DNA of 6,012 nt from Leptolyngbya sp. SIO4C5 (lineage in GTDB: Bacteria; Cyanobacteriota; Cyanobacteriia; Phormidesmidales; Phormidesmidaceae): the NCBI GenBank assembly GCA_010671965.1, contig JAAHIC010000303.1, positions 1 through 6,012 on the forward strand, given 5' to 3'. Below are positions 1-5,301 of this stretch, piece by piece (positions within the stretch are counted from its first letter, which is position 1; each line of letters starts with the position of its first letter). Made by a program: the position numbers and the translations under genes. Under the pieces are notes generated by a model that was given only the letters and a program-made list of their open reading frames with translations, had not been told where the DNA came from and searched no databases.

Positions 1-1
1 C

Positions 2-73
2 CAAAATGTCGATAGAGATGATGTGACACGACAGATCTCTTTCATCCACCAAATTTTTGGCATCGCTGTATAA
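2..73 (+). CDS. C-terminal tail of an unrecognised reading frame (partial)
   Basis: A frame is open from the window edge to a TAA stop at 71-73 and gives 23 residues ending FIHQIFGIAV. I do not recognise the family. The support is weak: only its position just upstream of a terminator-like hairpin (88-105), which would fit the end of a transcription unit entering from the left. Such a short open frame could easily arise by chance. Confidence 0.18.
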   Translation, partial: QNVDRDDVTRQISFIHQIFGIAV

Positions 74-81
74 AAATAGAT

Positions 82-117
82 AAGAAAGAGGGTCTTCATA
101 CCCTCATCTTCTTTTTG
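82..117 (+). terminator. Rho-independent terminator-like hairpin
   Basis: GAGGGT (88-93) and ACCCTC (100-105) form a perfect 6-bp stem with a 6-nt loop. An A-rich stretch precedes it and a T-rich stretch (106-116, ending in five Ts) follows. The flanking A-rich and T-rich tracts can extend the pairing. The polarity suits transcripts running left to right, so it would end whatever gene enters from the left edge. It lies just before the recognisable transposase remnant. Stability was not computed. Confidence 0.4.
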
Positions 118-371
118 CGACAGAGCCACCAGCAGAGCCAGTTTTGGAGGAACACGAATGGCAAGCATTGTACTGCACGATTCATCGCAGCAAGGAGCTA
201 CCGCCAGAGCCGCCTGGCATTGGTCAATGCGTTCGCTGGATTACACAGTTGGGCGGTTTTTTAGGACGCAAAGGAGATGGAGAGCCTGGTGTTAAAACGC
301 TGTGGCGAGGAATGCAACGTCTGAACGATATAGCCATGACATGGCAACTGCTAAGGAGTATGGATGGATAG
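117..371 (+). pseudogene. IS4-family (Tn5-type) transposase, C-terminal remnant
   Basis: The frame reads ATEPPAEPVLEEHEWQALYC, then a segment with CVRWITQLGGFLGRKGDGEP, then TLWRGMQRLNDIAMTWQLL, and stops with TAG at 369-371. This is the C-terminal domain typical of Tn5/IS50-like IS4-family transposases in cyanobacteria: an EWQxLYC block, RWITQLGGFLGRKGDGEPGVKTLWRG, and a final LNDIAMTWQLL. The full protein is usually over 400 residues. Here only about 80 remain and the catalytic DDE core is absent. The same frame is closed by a TAA at 81-83, and recognisable similarity starts only near 117. It is therefore a dead fragment, and initiation at the TTG at 144 is not expected to be meaningful. 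An IS end follows directly after the stop. Family assignment is from remembered motifs. Confidence 0.72.
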
Positions 372-389
372 CTTATGTCTCAAAGACAG
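372..389 (-). repeat. Probable right terminal inverted repeat of the IS4-family remnant
   Basis: Directly after the transposase stop codon the minus strand reads CTGTCTTTGAGACATAAG, starting at 389. IS50 inside and outside ends begin CTGTCTC or CTGACTC, and in IS50 the transposase gene ends right next to one end, so both sequence and position fit. The matching left end and the target duplication lie outside the window or are lost, so the end cannot be confirmed here. Confidence 0.45.
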
Positions 390-778
390 AGCTGATCCGT
401 TAAGTTGTTAAGAAAGATATGACTAAAGGACAAAGAAAACAGTCGATTGCAATGTGTCGCTAGAACTCAATAAAAGTCAACACTTTAGGCTCTTTAGAAA
501 CTAAAGTCGTCATGAGTATGCATTGAGTAAAAGCCTGAAAAAGCGCTCTGACTTTTCGCAATCTGAACAAAATCACTCTCAAAGAGCATAAGCTTCAAAA
601 GCAGGTTTATGCGTATAAAATTGAGCGTATAGTTTTACATATTTAATATAGGAATTTTGAATCTAAGAAACAGCTATTAGTTAGCGATCGCTCTATTGAA
701 TTTGAATTGGAAAAAGCATCTCAGCGATTGCCCAGAAAAGTTTGCTATCAATATGAACTTAATTTTTGCAAATTCAAT
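390..778. other. AT-rich intergenic stretch with no recognisable gene
   Basis: About 390 bp lie between the IS4 remnant and the left edge of the repeat. All frames are broken by stops and no protein family, tRNA or clear hairpin stands out. One HIP1 octamer is present near 682. Base composition is AT-richer than in the transposition genes. It looks like degraded accessory DNA. Confidence 0.5.
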
Positions 779-942
779 ATGATTCCTGTTCATGTCTGTC
801 ACTGAGTGAGCTTTTGAGCTGAGTAGGCATGAAAGCAAGCGGGCATGAGGGTGTCAATTTTGTGTTCGAGTTGAGCGAGTTGCAATCGCAGGGCGATCAT
901 TTGATCGATGAGGCTGTCAGAGACAGGGCTATCTGTATTCAT
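779..942 (-). pseudogene. Truncated copy of the 104-codon gene found at 4987-5301
   Basis: Reading leftwards from an ATG at 942, the frame gives 47 residues starting MNTDSPVSDSLIDQMIALRL. They match the first 47 residues of the downstream protein except for five changes (V11L, K33M, F36C, C40Y, A41S). A TGA then stops it at 799-801. Small compensating indels follow, and similarity ends near 779. The C-terminal half, including the conserved-looking GREVTWSIRL end, is missing. Five of the six differences from the intact copy change the protein, as expected of decay. It sits outside the left end of the transposon that carries the intact copy. Confidence 0.75.
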
Positions 943-1614
943 AGAGGCAGAGAGGAGTTTTCTTGCCTATCATGCTACGAAACGGCCTATGCCAAGCTTC
1001 TAAAAAGTTCGAGTTTTCCAAGCTCCTGAGAAACAACAACAGTCCCTCACCACCAGCGATCGCGTGAATGATAGTTTCCAAGTCAAAAGAGCGATCGCCC
1101 GAGAGGGTTTTGCACTGATACAAAGTAGAGTAAGAGCAGCCAGCGATCGCTTTTGTGGGCTCGACACAGAGTCCGAAGAAGGGATGGCCCCAGGGTTCTG
1201 CAGCACACTAAGAATGCTTGTAAGCCCTCCTCAGTTCAGAGCAATAATCGCTAAGCTTAGCGCGATCGCATCCGAAAGGAAGCCGATAGGATAGCACCAG
1301 CGATCTGCCTCCCATGCAAGTGAAAGGCATGATATGTACGCACTAAATATACACTCAATGTATACGCCTAGAATAAGCAAGTTTATTGTATACATACAGC
1401 TTTATGCGTGCTTTAACGCAGAGGCAAGAAGCGATCGCGCGAGCAAAGACGCTAAAACGCTTACACAGCAGCATTTTTACGAAATAAGGCAAATGCAAAA
1501 GAGGGCTTGCAAGTATAAAAGCGATCGCATTACAGCGTATAGAACAACAGCACAGCAACACACAAGCGCATAAGCAACATAGCGATCGCAGTGTTAGCAA
1601 CATTTTTTGGAATT
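943..1614. other. Non-coding HIP1-rich part of repeat copy 1
   Basis: This stretch holds HIP1 octamers near 1056, 1089, 1142, 1261, 1431, 1519 and 1581. Short open frames exist, the longest on the + strand at 1334-1573. Comparison with copy 2 argues against coding: over the first ~50 codons the substitutions fall at first and second codon positions at least as often as at the third, and a 1-bp indel near 1488 puts the two copies in different frames. No tRNA or CRISPR pattern is visible. A structured RNA or a binding region for a DNA-binding protein remains possible but is not shown. Confidence 0.55.
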
Positions 1615-1620
1615 TGTCGA

Positions 1621-1639
1621 GTGCCAAGTTATTTAATAA
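1621..1639 (+). repeat. TnsB-type end motif, site 1 (terminal)
   Basis: GTGCCAAGTTATTTAATAA lies six bases inside the putative terminus. It fits the consensus GTGCCAnnnTATTTAATAA derived from the copies in this window. Its terminal position matches the outermost TnsB site of Tn7-like ends. Confidence 0.65.
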
Positions 1640-1651
1640 TTTAGGGAATTA

Positions 1652-1670
1652 GTGTCAAGATAAGTGGTAA
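1652..1670 (+). repeat. TnsB-type end motif, site 2 (diverged)
   Basis: GTGTCAAGATAAGTGGTAA is in the same orientation as site 1. It keeps the GTGnCAAGnTA core but differs in the second half. It starts 31 bp after site 1, about three helical turns, as expected of paired end sites. It is weaker than the other copies. Confidence 0.42.
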
Positions 1671-1802
1671 TAGATTCTTGTAAGCTTTGATTTGCCTGTA
1701 GGATAGCGATCGCGACTGTCAGGATTGCCGCGAATTTTTTATCAATAGCTAATGATCTGCGAGATATCTAGAGTACCTGTATTGGCTTGATTACAGCGTT
1801 TA

Positions 1803-1821
1803 TTATCAAATAAACTGGCAC
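1803..1821 (-). repeat. TnsB-type end motif, site 3 (inverted)
   Basis: On the minus strand this reads GTGCCAGTTTATTTGATAA, differing from the consensus at one defined position. It is inverted relative to sites 1 and 2, which is not the usual arrangement of sites within one transposon end. It lies 26 bp from site 4 in the same orientation. Confidence 0.6.
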
Positions 1822-1828
1822 AAGCTAG

Positions 1829-1847
1829 TTATTAAATACTGTGGCAC
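1829..1847 (-). repeat. TnsB-type end motif, site 4 (inverted)
   Basis: On the minus strand this reads GTGCCACAGTATTTAATAA, a full match to the consensus. It directly precedes a TATATTAT stretch (1850-1857) that could be the -10 box of the tnsB promoter, so a protein bound here could block transcription. Confidence 0.62.
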
Positions 1848-1849
1848 GG

Positions 1850-1857
1850 TATATTAT
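1850..1857 (+). promoter_or_regulatory. Candidate -10 region for tnsB
   Basis: TATATTAT resembles a sigma-70 type -10 box and lies about 90 bp before the tnsB start, directly beside inverted site 4. No convincing -35 box is found at 16-18 bp upstream, so the assignment is tentative. Confidence 0.25.
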
Positions 1858-1863
1858 GGTAAA

Positions 1864-1890
1864 ACCAACCCAAAAGCGTTTCTGGTTGGT
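1864..1890. promoter_or_regulatory. Hairpin or dyad in the tnsB leader
   Basis: ACCAACC (1864-1870) and GGTTGGT (1884-1890) form a perfect 7-bp inverted repeat around a 13-nt spacer that contains a possible inner AAA/TTT pairing. It lies between the candidate promoter and tnsB. It could be an operator or an mRNA hairpin. There is no T-run after it, so it is not a standard terminator. Confidence 0.35.
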
Positions 1891-1932
1891 AGATAGCAGC
1901 GATCGCGATTTCAGGTGTTGAGGCTATAGATA

Positions 1933-1951
1933 TTATTAAATAGAGTGGCAC
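1933..1951 (-). promoter_or_regulatory. TnsB-type motif, site 5 (inverted, over the tnsB start)
   Basis: On the minus strand this reads GTGCCACTCTATTTAATAA, a full match to the consensus. It overlaps the GTG at 1945 that gives the longest tnsB frame. This far from the terminus its most plausible role is autoregulation, with TnsB binding its own gene start, but that is inference. Confidence 0.55.
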
Positions 1952-3600
1952 ATGAAATAGAGTCAAAAAGGAAAAAATTGTCATCCTCAATAGAGGCTTC
2001 TATCCCCGTGGAGATGCCTTTACTAAAGGAACTGCCGTCTGAAGTGAAGCAGCGATCGCAGGTATTGCAACGACTGTCAGGGGTCTCAAAACGTGAGGCT
2101 AAAAAGCAAGCGGCCCAGGAGCTAGGACTACACGAGAGCAGCATTTACCGGCTAAAGCGGCAATACAAGCAACAAGGCATTGAGGGTCTAAAACGGCGTG
2201 AGCGCTCAGATAAGGGAGATCGGCGTGTGAGCGAAGAGTGGCAAAAGTTCATTGTCAAGACGTACCGCCAGGGCAACCGGGGTAGCCGCCAAATGAGTCG
2301 TTCCCAGGTAGCGAAACTGGTGGAAAGCCGCGCCGCCGAAGTGGGTGAGAGTGGCTATCCCAGCCGCCGAAGTGTCTACCGCATCTTAGCGGGCGAAATA
2401 GCCGAACGCGAGAAAAAGCAGAAGAAGCGATCGCTTGGATGGCCAGGAGAGCAGCATCAGATTACGACCCGCGCCGGCAGCGAGATTGCGATTGAATATA
2501 GCAACCAGGTGTGGCAATGCGATCATACCCAAGCCGACATCCTGGTTGTTGATTCTCATGGAGAAGTCTTGGGTCGCCCCAACCTAACGACCGTTGTTGA
2601 TACCTACTCCAGATGTATTGTCGGGATACACCTGGGACTGGAAAAACCCAGTGCTGCCGTCACTTGCCTAGCTCTGCGGCACGCCATCCTGCCGAAACAG
2701 TACCGCCACGCCTACCAGCCCAAGCAGCTCTGGGAAACCTACGGCGTGCCTGAGTACCTGTATACCGATGGCGGCAGCGACTTCACCTCAGAGCACCTAG
2801 AGCAGGTTGCCAGTAGACTGGGTATCGTCTTAGAGTTGCGCCGCCGCCCGGCTGAAGGCGGTATCGTCGAACGTCCCTTCGGTACGCTCAATAGCGAATT
2901 CTTCTCGACACTGCCCGGCTATACGACCCGGCGAGTCAAACCCCGGCTGAGTCAGGTCAAAGCAGACGCCTGCTTAACGCTAGAGCAGCTAGAAGGCCTG
3001 CTGATTCGCTACATCAGCGATAACTATAACCAGCAACCAGATGCGAGAACAGGCCAGCAGAGCCGCCAATCGCGCTGGCAAAACAATTTGCGAGCTCAAG
3101 GTCCGGTAATGACCGAGCGGGAGCTAGACCAACTGCTGATGCGGCAAGATAAGCGGCGTGTCTACCAGGGAGGCTATCTCCGCTTTGCCAATCTCATCTA
3201 CCGAGGCGAATACCTGGCGGGCTATGGCGGAGAAACCGTAGCCCTACGCTACGACCCGCGAGACATTACCACTGTGTATGTCTATATCCAAAGGGGAGCC
3301 AAAGAGGTTTTCCTTAGCCGGGCGCACGCCCAGAGCTTAGAAACCGAACGACTCTCGCTAGCAGAAGCAAAAGCTATCAGCCGCAGACTGCGAGGGGTTC
3401 GGCGGGAGATCACCAATGAGTCTGTATTAACGGAAATCCGAGAACGGATGCAGTTTGTAGAGGCTCTATTAACAAACCAGTCCCCCTCTACTGACGAGAT
3501 TGAAGCTTCAGAGACAGAAGCAGAGCGATCGCCTTCGAGAGCGATTCCCAAAGTTCGCGTGTATGACTACGACCAACTGCGACAAGGGCAGGGCCTATAG
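1945..3600 (+). CDS. tnsB: Transposase TnsB (DDE/Mu-type), V-K CAST-like
   Basis: TnsB is the DDE recombinase that binds the transposon ends and joins them to target DNA. The 551-residue product has an N-terminal helix-turn-helix region (about 45-75, SKREAKKQAAQELGLHESSI), a second DNA-binding stretch (about 95-150), the RNase H-like core, and a C-terminal beta-barrel (about 395-450, FANLIYRGEYLAGYGGETVALRYDP). Likely catalytic residues are D193 (QCDHTQADIL), D275 (YLYTDGGSDF) and E309 (GGIVERPFGTLN). The D-D spacing of 82 and D-E spacing of 34 suit the family. Blocks such as LRHAILPKQY and LIYRGE closely resemble ShCAST TnsB. The last ~20 residues probably form the tail that contacts TnsC. 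Start: GTG at 1945 gives the longest frame but has no clear ribosome site. TTG at 1978 is preceded by AAGGA (1968-1972) at good spacing and may be the true start. The C-terminal region after about 510 is acidic and low in complexity. Confidence 0.95.
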   Translation: MAHEIESKRKKLSSSIEASIPVEMPLLKELPSEVKQRSQVLQRLSGVSKREAKKQAAQELGLHESSIYRLKRQYKQQGIEGLKRRERSDKGDRRVSEEWQKFIVKTYRQGNRGSRQMSRSQVAKLVESRAAEVGESGYPSRRSVYRILAGEIAEREKKQKKRSLGWPGEQHQITTRAGSEIAIEYSNQVWQCDHTQADILVVDSHGEVLGRPNLTTVVDTYSRCIVGIHLGLEKPSAAVTCLALRHAILPKQYRHAYQPKQLWETYGVPEYLYTDGGSDFTSEHLEQVASRLGIVLELRRRPAEGGIVERPFGTLNSEFFSTLPGYTTRRVKPRLSQVKADACLTLEQLEGLLIRYISDNYNQQPDARTGQQSRQSRWQNNLRAQGPVMTERELDQLLMRQDKRRVYQGGYLRFANLIYRGEYLAGYGGETVALRYDPRDITTVYVYIQRGAKEVFLSRAHAQSLETERLSLAEAKAISRRLRGVRREITNESVLTEIRERMQFVEALLTNQSPSTDEIEASETEAERSPSRAIPKVRVYDYDQLRQGQGL

Positions 3601-3605
3601 GAGAG
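3599..3605 (+). promoter_or_regulatory. Ribosome binding site of tnsC
   Basis: AGGAGAG overlaps the last two bases of the tnsB stop codon and precedes the ATG at 3607. It supports this start over the in-frame ATG at 3613 and indicates translational coupling with tnsB. Confidence 0.6.
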
Positions 3606-3606
3606 T

Positions 3607-4443
3607 ATGGCAATGCCCCAACCGCTGCACCCAGAGGAACCACCGACTGACAATGATATTGCAGAGCGGATACGACAACTGAGCCGAACTCAAGCTCAAA
3701 TCCTAGAGACACCGCAGATGCAAGACTTTCACGGCTGGTTGGAAAGGAAGCGTCTAGCACGCCAACCGTGCCGAGTCGTGGGTGATTCAAGAACTGGTAA
3801 GACCATTAGCTGCGATACGTATCACCTCAAGAGTCGAGCGACTCAGTTCCCTGGGCAATCGCCCATTGTCCCCGTGCTGTATTGGCAATGTCCAGAAGGC
3901 TTATCGCTCAGTAGTCTGTTAGTCGGCTTGCTAGATCGCCTGCAATATCAGGCAACGCGGGGTCGCATCATGGATTTGCGCAAGCGAGTGTACCGTGTGC
4001 TGGAGAGCTGCCAAGTTGAGATGATCATCTTCGATGAGGCCCAACGCGCCAGCTTACCGGCTTTAGGGGAAATCCGCGATATTGCCCAAGAACTCGACAT
4101 CGCGGCAGTGCTAGTAGGAACGGATCGTTTGAATGCTGTGGTGCAGCGAGATGAGCAAGTGGAATACCGATTTCTAGCGACCTATCGCTATCCTCGACTA
4201 GGCGCAGAGGAGTTGCTTGAGACGACAGCTCTTTGGGAGGAGAATGTGCTCAAACTGCCTGAGCCGTCAAACCTAACCAGCGCCAAAGCGCAACAGTTGC
4301 TTATTCAGGGAACCCGCGGCTGTATTGGACTATTGGATCAAATACTGCGCGATGCGGCCATTCAAGCACTGCAACAGGGAGAGTTGCATATTAGTCTTAA
4401 ACGGCTCAAGCAGGTGGTCAAAGAGTGTTCGCTAGTTAGATAG
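3607..4443 (+). CDS. tnsC: AAA+ ATPase TnsC, V-K CAST-like target regulator
   Basis: TnsC forms ATP-dependent filaments on target DNA and links the target selector (TniQ, with Cas12k in V-K systems) to TnsB. The product is 278 residues; ShCAST TnsC is recalled as about 276. Visible motifs: Walker A GDSRTGKT (59-66) after the RQPCRVV strand, Walker B VEMIIFDEAQ (137-146), a sensor-1-like VLVGTDRL (168-175), and RDEQVEYRF (181-189), where the arginine-finger region is expected. The order and wording of these blocks closely follow ShCAST TnsC (CRVVGESRTGKT, VEMLIIDEAD, VVLVGTDRL, KRDEQVLERF). The Walker B box ends DEAQ where ShCAST has DEAD. It starts 6 bp after the tnsB stop and is 25 bp ahead of tniQ, so co-transcription is likely. 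The long C-terminal lid of Tn7 TnsC is absent, as in V-K elements. Confidence 0.94.
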   Translation: MAMPQPLHPEEPPTDNDIAERIRQLSRTQAQILETPQMQDFHGWLERKRLARQPCRVVGDSRTGKTISCDTYHLKSRATQFPGQSPIVPVLYWQCPEGLSLSSLLVGLLDRLQYQATRGRIMDLRKRVYRVLESCQVEMIIFDEAQRASLPALGEIRDIAQELDIAAVLVGTDRLNAVVQRDEQVEYRFLATYRYPRLGAEELLETTALWEENVLKLPEPSNLTSAKAQQLLIQGTRGCIGLLDQILRDAAIQALQQGELHISLKRLKQVVKECSLVR

Positions 4444-4457
4444 CCATTATCTCCATA

Positions 4458-4462
4458 GAGGG
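4458..4462 (+). promoter_or_regulatory. Ribosome binding site of tniQ
   Basis: GAGGG lies six bases before the ATG at 4469 in the short tnsC-tniQ gap. It supports this start, which also gives a protein whose conserved core (QPWLFQVAPYEEESFSHFLG) begins about 11 residues in. Confidence 0.5.
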
Positions 4463-4468
4463 TCTCTA

Positions 4469-4984
4469 ATGAGCCTTCCAAGGCCAGTAAAACGATCTCT
4501 TCAGCCCTGGCTATTTCAAGTAGCGCCCTACGAAGAGGAGAGCTTTAGCCACTTTCTAGGCCGCTTTCGCCGAGCGAACTATCTAAGCAGTGGGCATTTA
4601 TCGGCGATGCTGGGCAAAAGACCCTACATCGTGTCCTATTGGGAAAGTCCTTCGCGCCGTCGTAGACCGAGCGCGAAGGACCTGGAGCAGCTCTCACAGC
4701 TCACAGGAGTAGAAGAGGGGCGGTTGCGTTCAATGTGGTTTCCTCAAAGCATCCGGCTGCATTGGCCCACACGCCTGTGTGCCCAGTGCTATAAAACGGC
4801 CCCTTGGCATAAACTGACTTGGCAGCTAGCCGACGAGCCTAACTGTCAAGTGCACCAACGGCCGTTGCTTTTCCAATGTCCCCAATGTCAAAGTGCTTTC
4901 CAGCTGCCGAGCTACTGGCAAACAGGCCAATGCGATCGCTGTGAGCTGTTGTTTATGAAAATGGTGCTGCCGAGCCAAGACTAG
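4469..4984 (+). CDS. tniQ: TniQ, short V-K type target-selection adaptor
   Basis: TniQ joins the target-recognition complex to TnsC. In V-K CAST it caps the TnsC filament next to Cas12k. The product is 171 residues, the short form typical of V-K elements (ShCAST TniQ is recalled as about 167) and much shorter than Tn7 TnsD or type I CAST TniQ. The N-terminal block PWLFQVAPYEEESFSHFLGR (13-32) is diagnostic and continues FRRANYLS, as in ShCAST. A helix-turn-helix-like region follows (about 40-90). The C-terminal half has two zinc sites: C104, C107, C126, H129, then C137, C140, C155, C158. All eight ligands are present, so the protein appears intact. It is the last gene of the visible operon and is met 2 bp downstream by a convergent gene. 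No Cas12k gene follows within the next kilobase. Confidence 0.93.
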   Translation: MSLPRPVKRSLQPWLFQVAPYEEESFSHFLGRFRRANYLSSGHLSAMLGKRPYIVSYWESPSRRRRPSAKDLEQLSQLTGVEEGRLRSMWFPQSIRLHWPTRLCAQCYKTAPWHKLTWQLADEPNCQVHQRPLLFQCPQCQSAFQLPSYWQTGQCDRCELLFMKMVLPSQD

Positions 4985-4986
4985 AG

Positions 4987-5301
4987 CTAAGGAGTCAGTC
5001 GAATAGACCAGGTAACTTCACGCCCAGCTGTAGGTTCATGGGTTTGCTGAAATTGCTGTTTAAGCAGCTTGAGGCGTTTTTCCTGCTTCAGGATATCGCT
5101 AGGATAGTCCCATTTGCCGGGCGTAAGCCGACGACAAATGATTCCATGCTCATGTCTAAACTGAGTGAGCTTTTGAGCTGCGCAGGCATGAAAGAAAGCG
5201 GGCTTGAGGGTATCAATTTTGTGTTCGAGTTGAGCGAGTTGCAATCGCAGGGCGATCATTTGATCGATGACGCTGTCAGAGACAGGGCTATCTGTATTCA
5301 T
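4987..5301 (-). CDS. Uncharacterised 104-residue helical protein
   Basis: I do not recognise a named family. The protein is soluble, with no signal peptide or membrane segment. It has two predicted helical, coiled-coil-like parts: about 12-48 (MIALRLQLAQLEHKIDTL, leucines at heptad-like spacing) and about 68-88 (SDILKQEKRLKLLKQQFQQT). These are linked by ICRRLTPGKWDYP (55-67), and the protein ends in a compact GREVTWSIRLTP. That pattern looks like a real, conserved small protein and not a chance frame. A truncated relative at 779-942 shows the family is repeated locally. The ATG at 5301 has no purine-rich ribosome site: the upstream stretch is pyrimidine-rich and the same in both copies. The stop is 2 bp from the tniQ stop, so the two genes are convergent and probably share an end region. 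It may be cargo or an accessory protein; no function is claimed. Confidence 0.72.
   Translation of the reverse strand: MNTDSPVSDSVIDQMIALRLQLAQLEHKIDTLKPAFFHACAAQKLTQFRHEHGIICRRLTPGKWDYPSDILKQEKRLKLLKQQFQQTHEPTAGREVTWSIRLTP

Larger units (their letters stand above)
779..1614. repeat. ~840-bp direct repeat, copy 1 (outside the transposon left end)
   Basis: This stretch matches 5138-5978 in the same orientation, with scattered substitutions and small indels. Similarity starts at ATGATTCC (779 here, 5138 there) and ends at TTTTTTGGAATT (ends 1614 here, 5978 there). It contains the 5' part of a small reverse-strand gene and about 670 bp of non-coding DNA. Seven HIP1 octamers sit at matching places in both copies. 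The right boundary falls exactly where the putative transposon left end starts (1615). The left boundary falls in the middle of the small gene, so this copy is truncated on that side. Confidence 0.88.

Noticed and set aside
929..1123. A reverse-strand frame of 64 codons, similar to one at 5288-5494, starting MYQCKTLSGDR
   Set aside because: The similarity simply follows from the DNA repeat. The frame passes through a 13-bp insertion and other indels, and overlaps the start of the better-supported small gene.
1064..1294. A + strand frame of 76 codons in copy 1
   Set aside because: The same frame in copy 2 hits a stop after about 24 codons, so it is not conserved.
1334..1573. A + strand frame of 79 codons in copy 1, with a counterpart at 5699-5941
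   Set aside because: The two copies share the frame only for about 50 codons; changes are not concentrated at third positions, and a 1-bp indel shifts one copy. No family is recognised and no good ribosome site is seen.
779..1614. CRISPR array suggested by the evenly recurring GCGATCGC
   Set aside because: The recurring unit is only the 8-bp HIP1 element at irregular spacing, with no repeat of 25-37 bp.
1615..1640. The possibility that the TGTCGAG end belongs to an element pointing left
   Set aside because: The motif copies following it run rightwards toward tnsB, and the leftward DNA is repeat sequence that also occurs without this end.
1488..3551. Several reverse-strand frames of up to about 100 codons inside and in front of tnsB and tnsC
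   Set aside because: They are antisense shadows of clear genes or of non-coding DNA and encode no recognisable domain.
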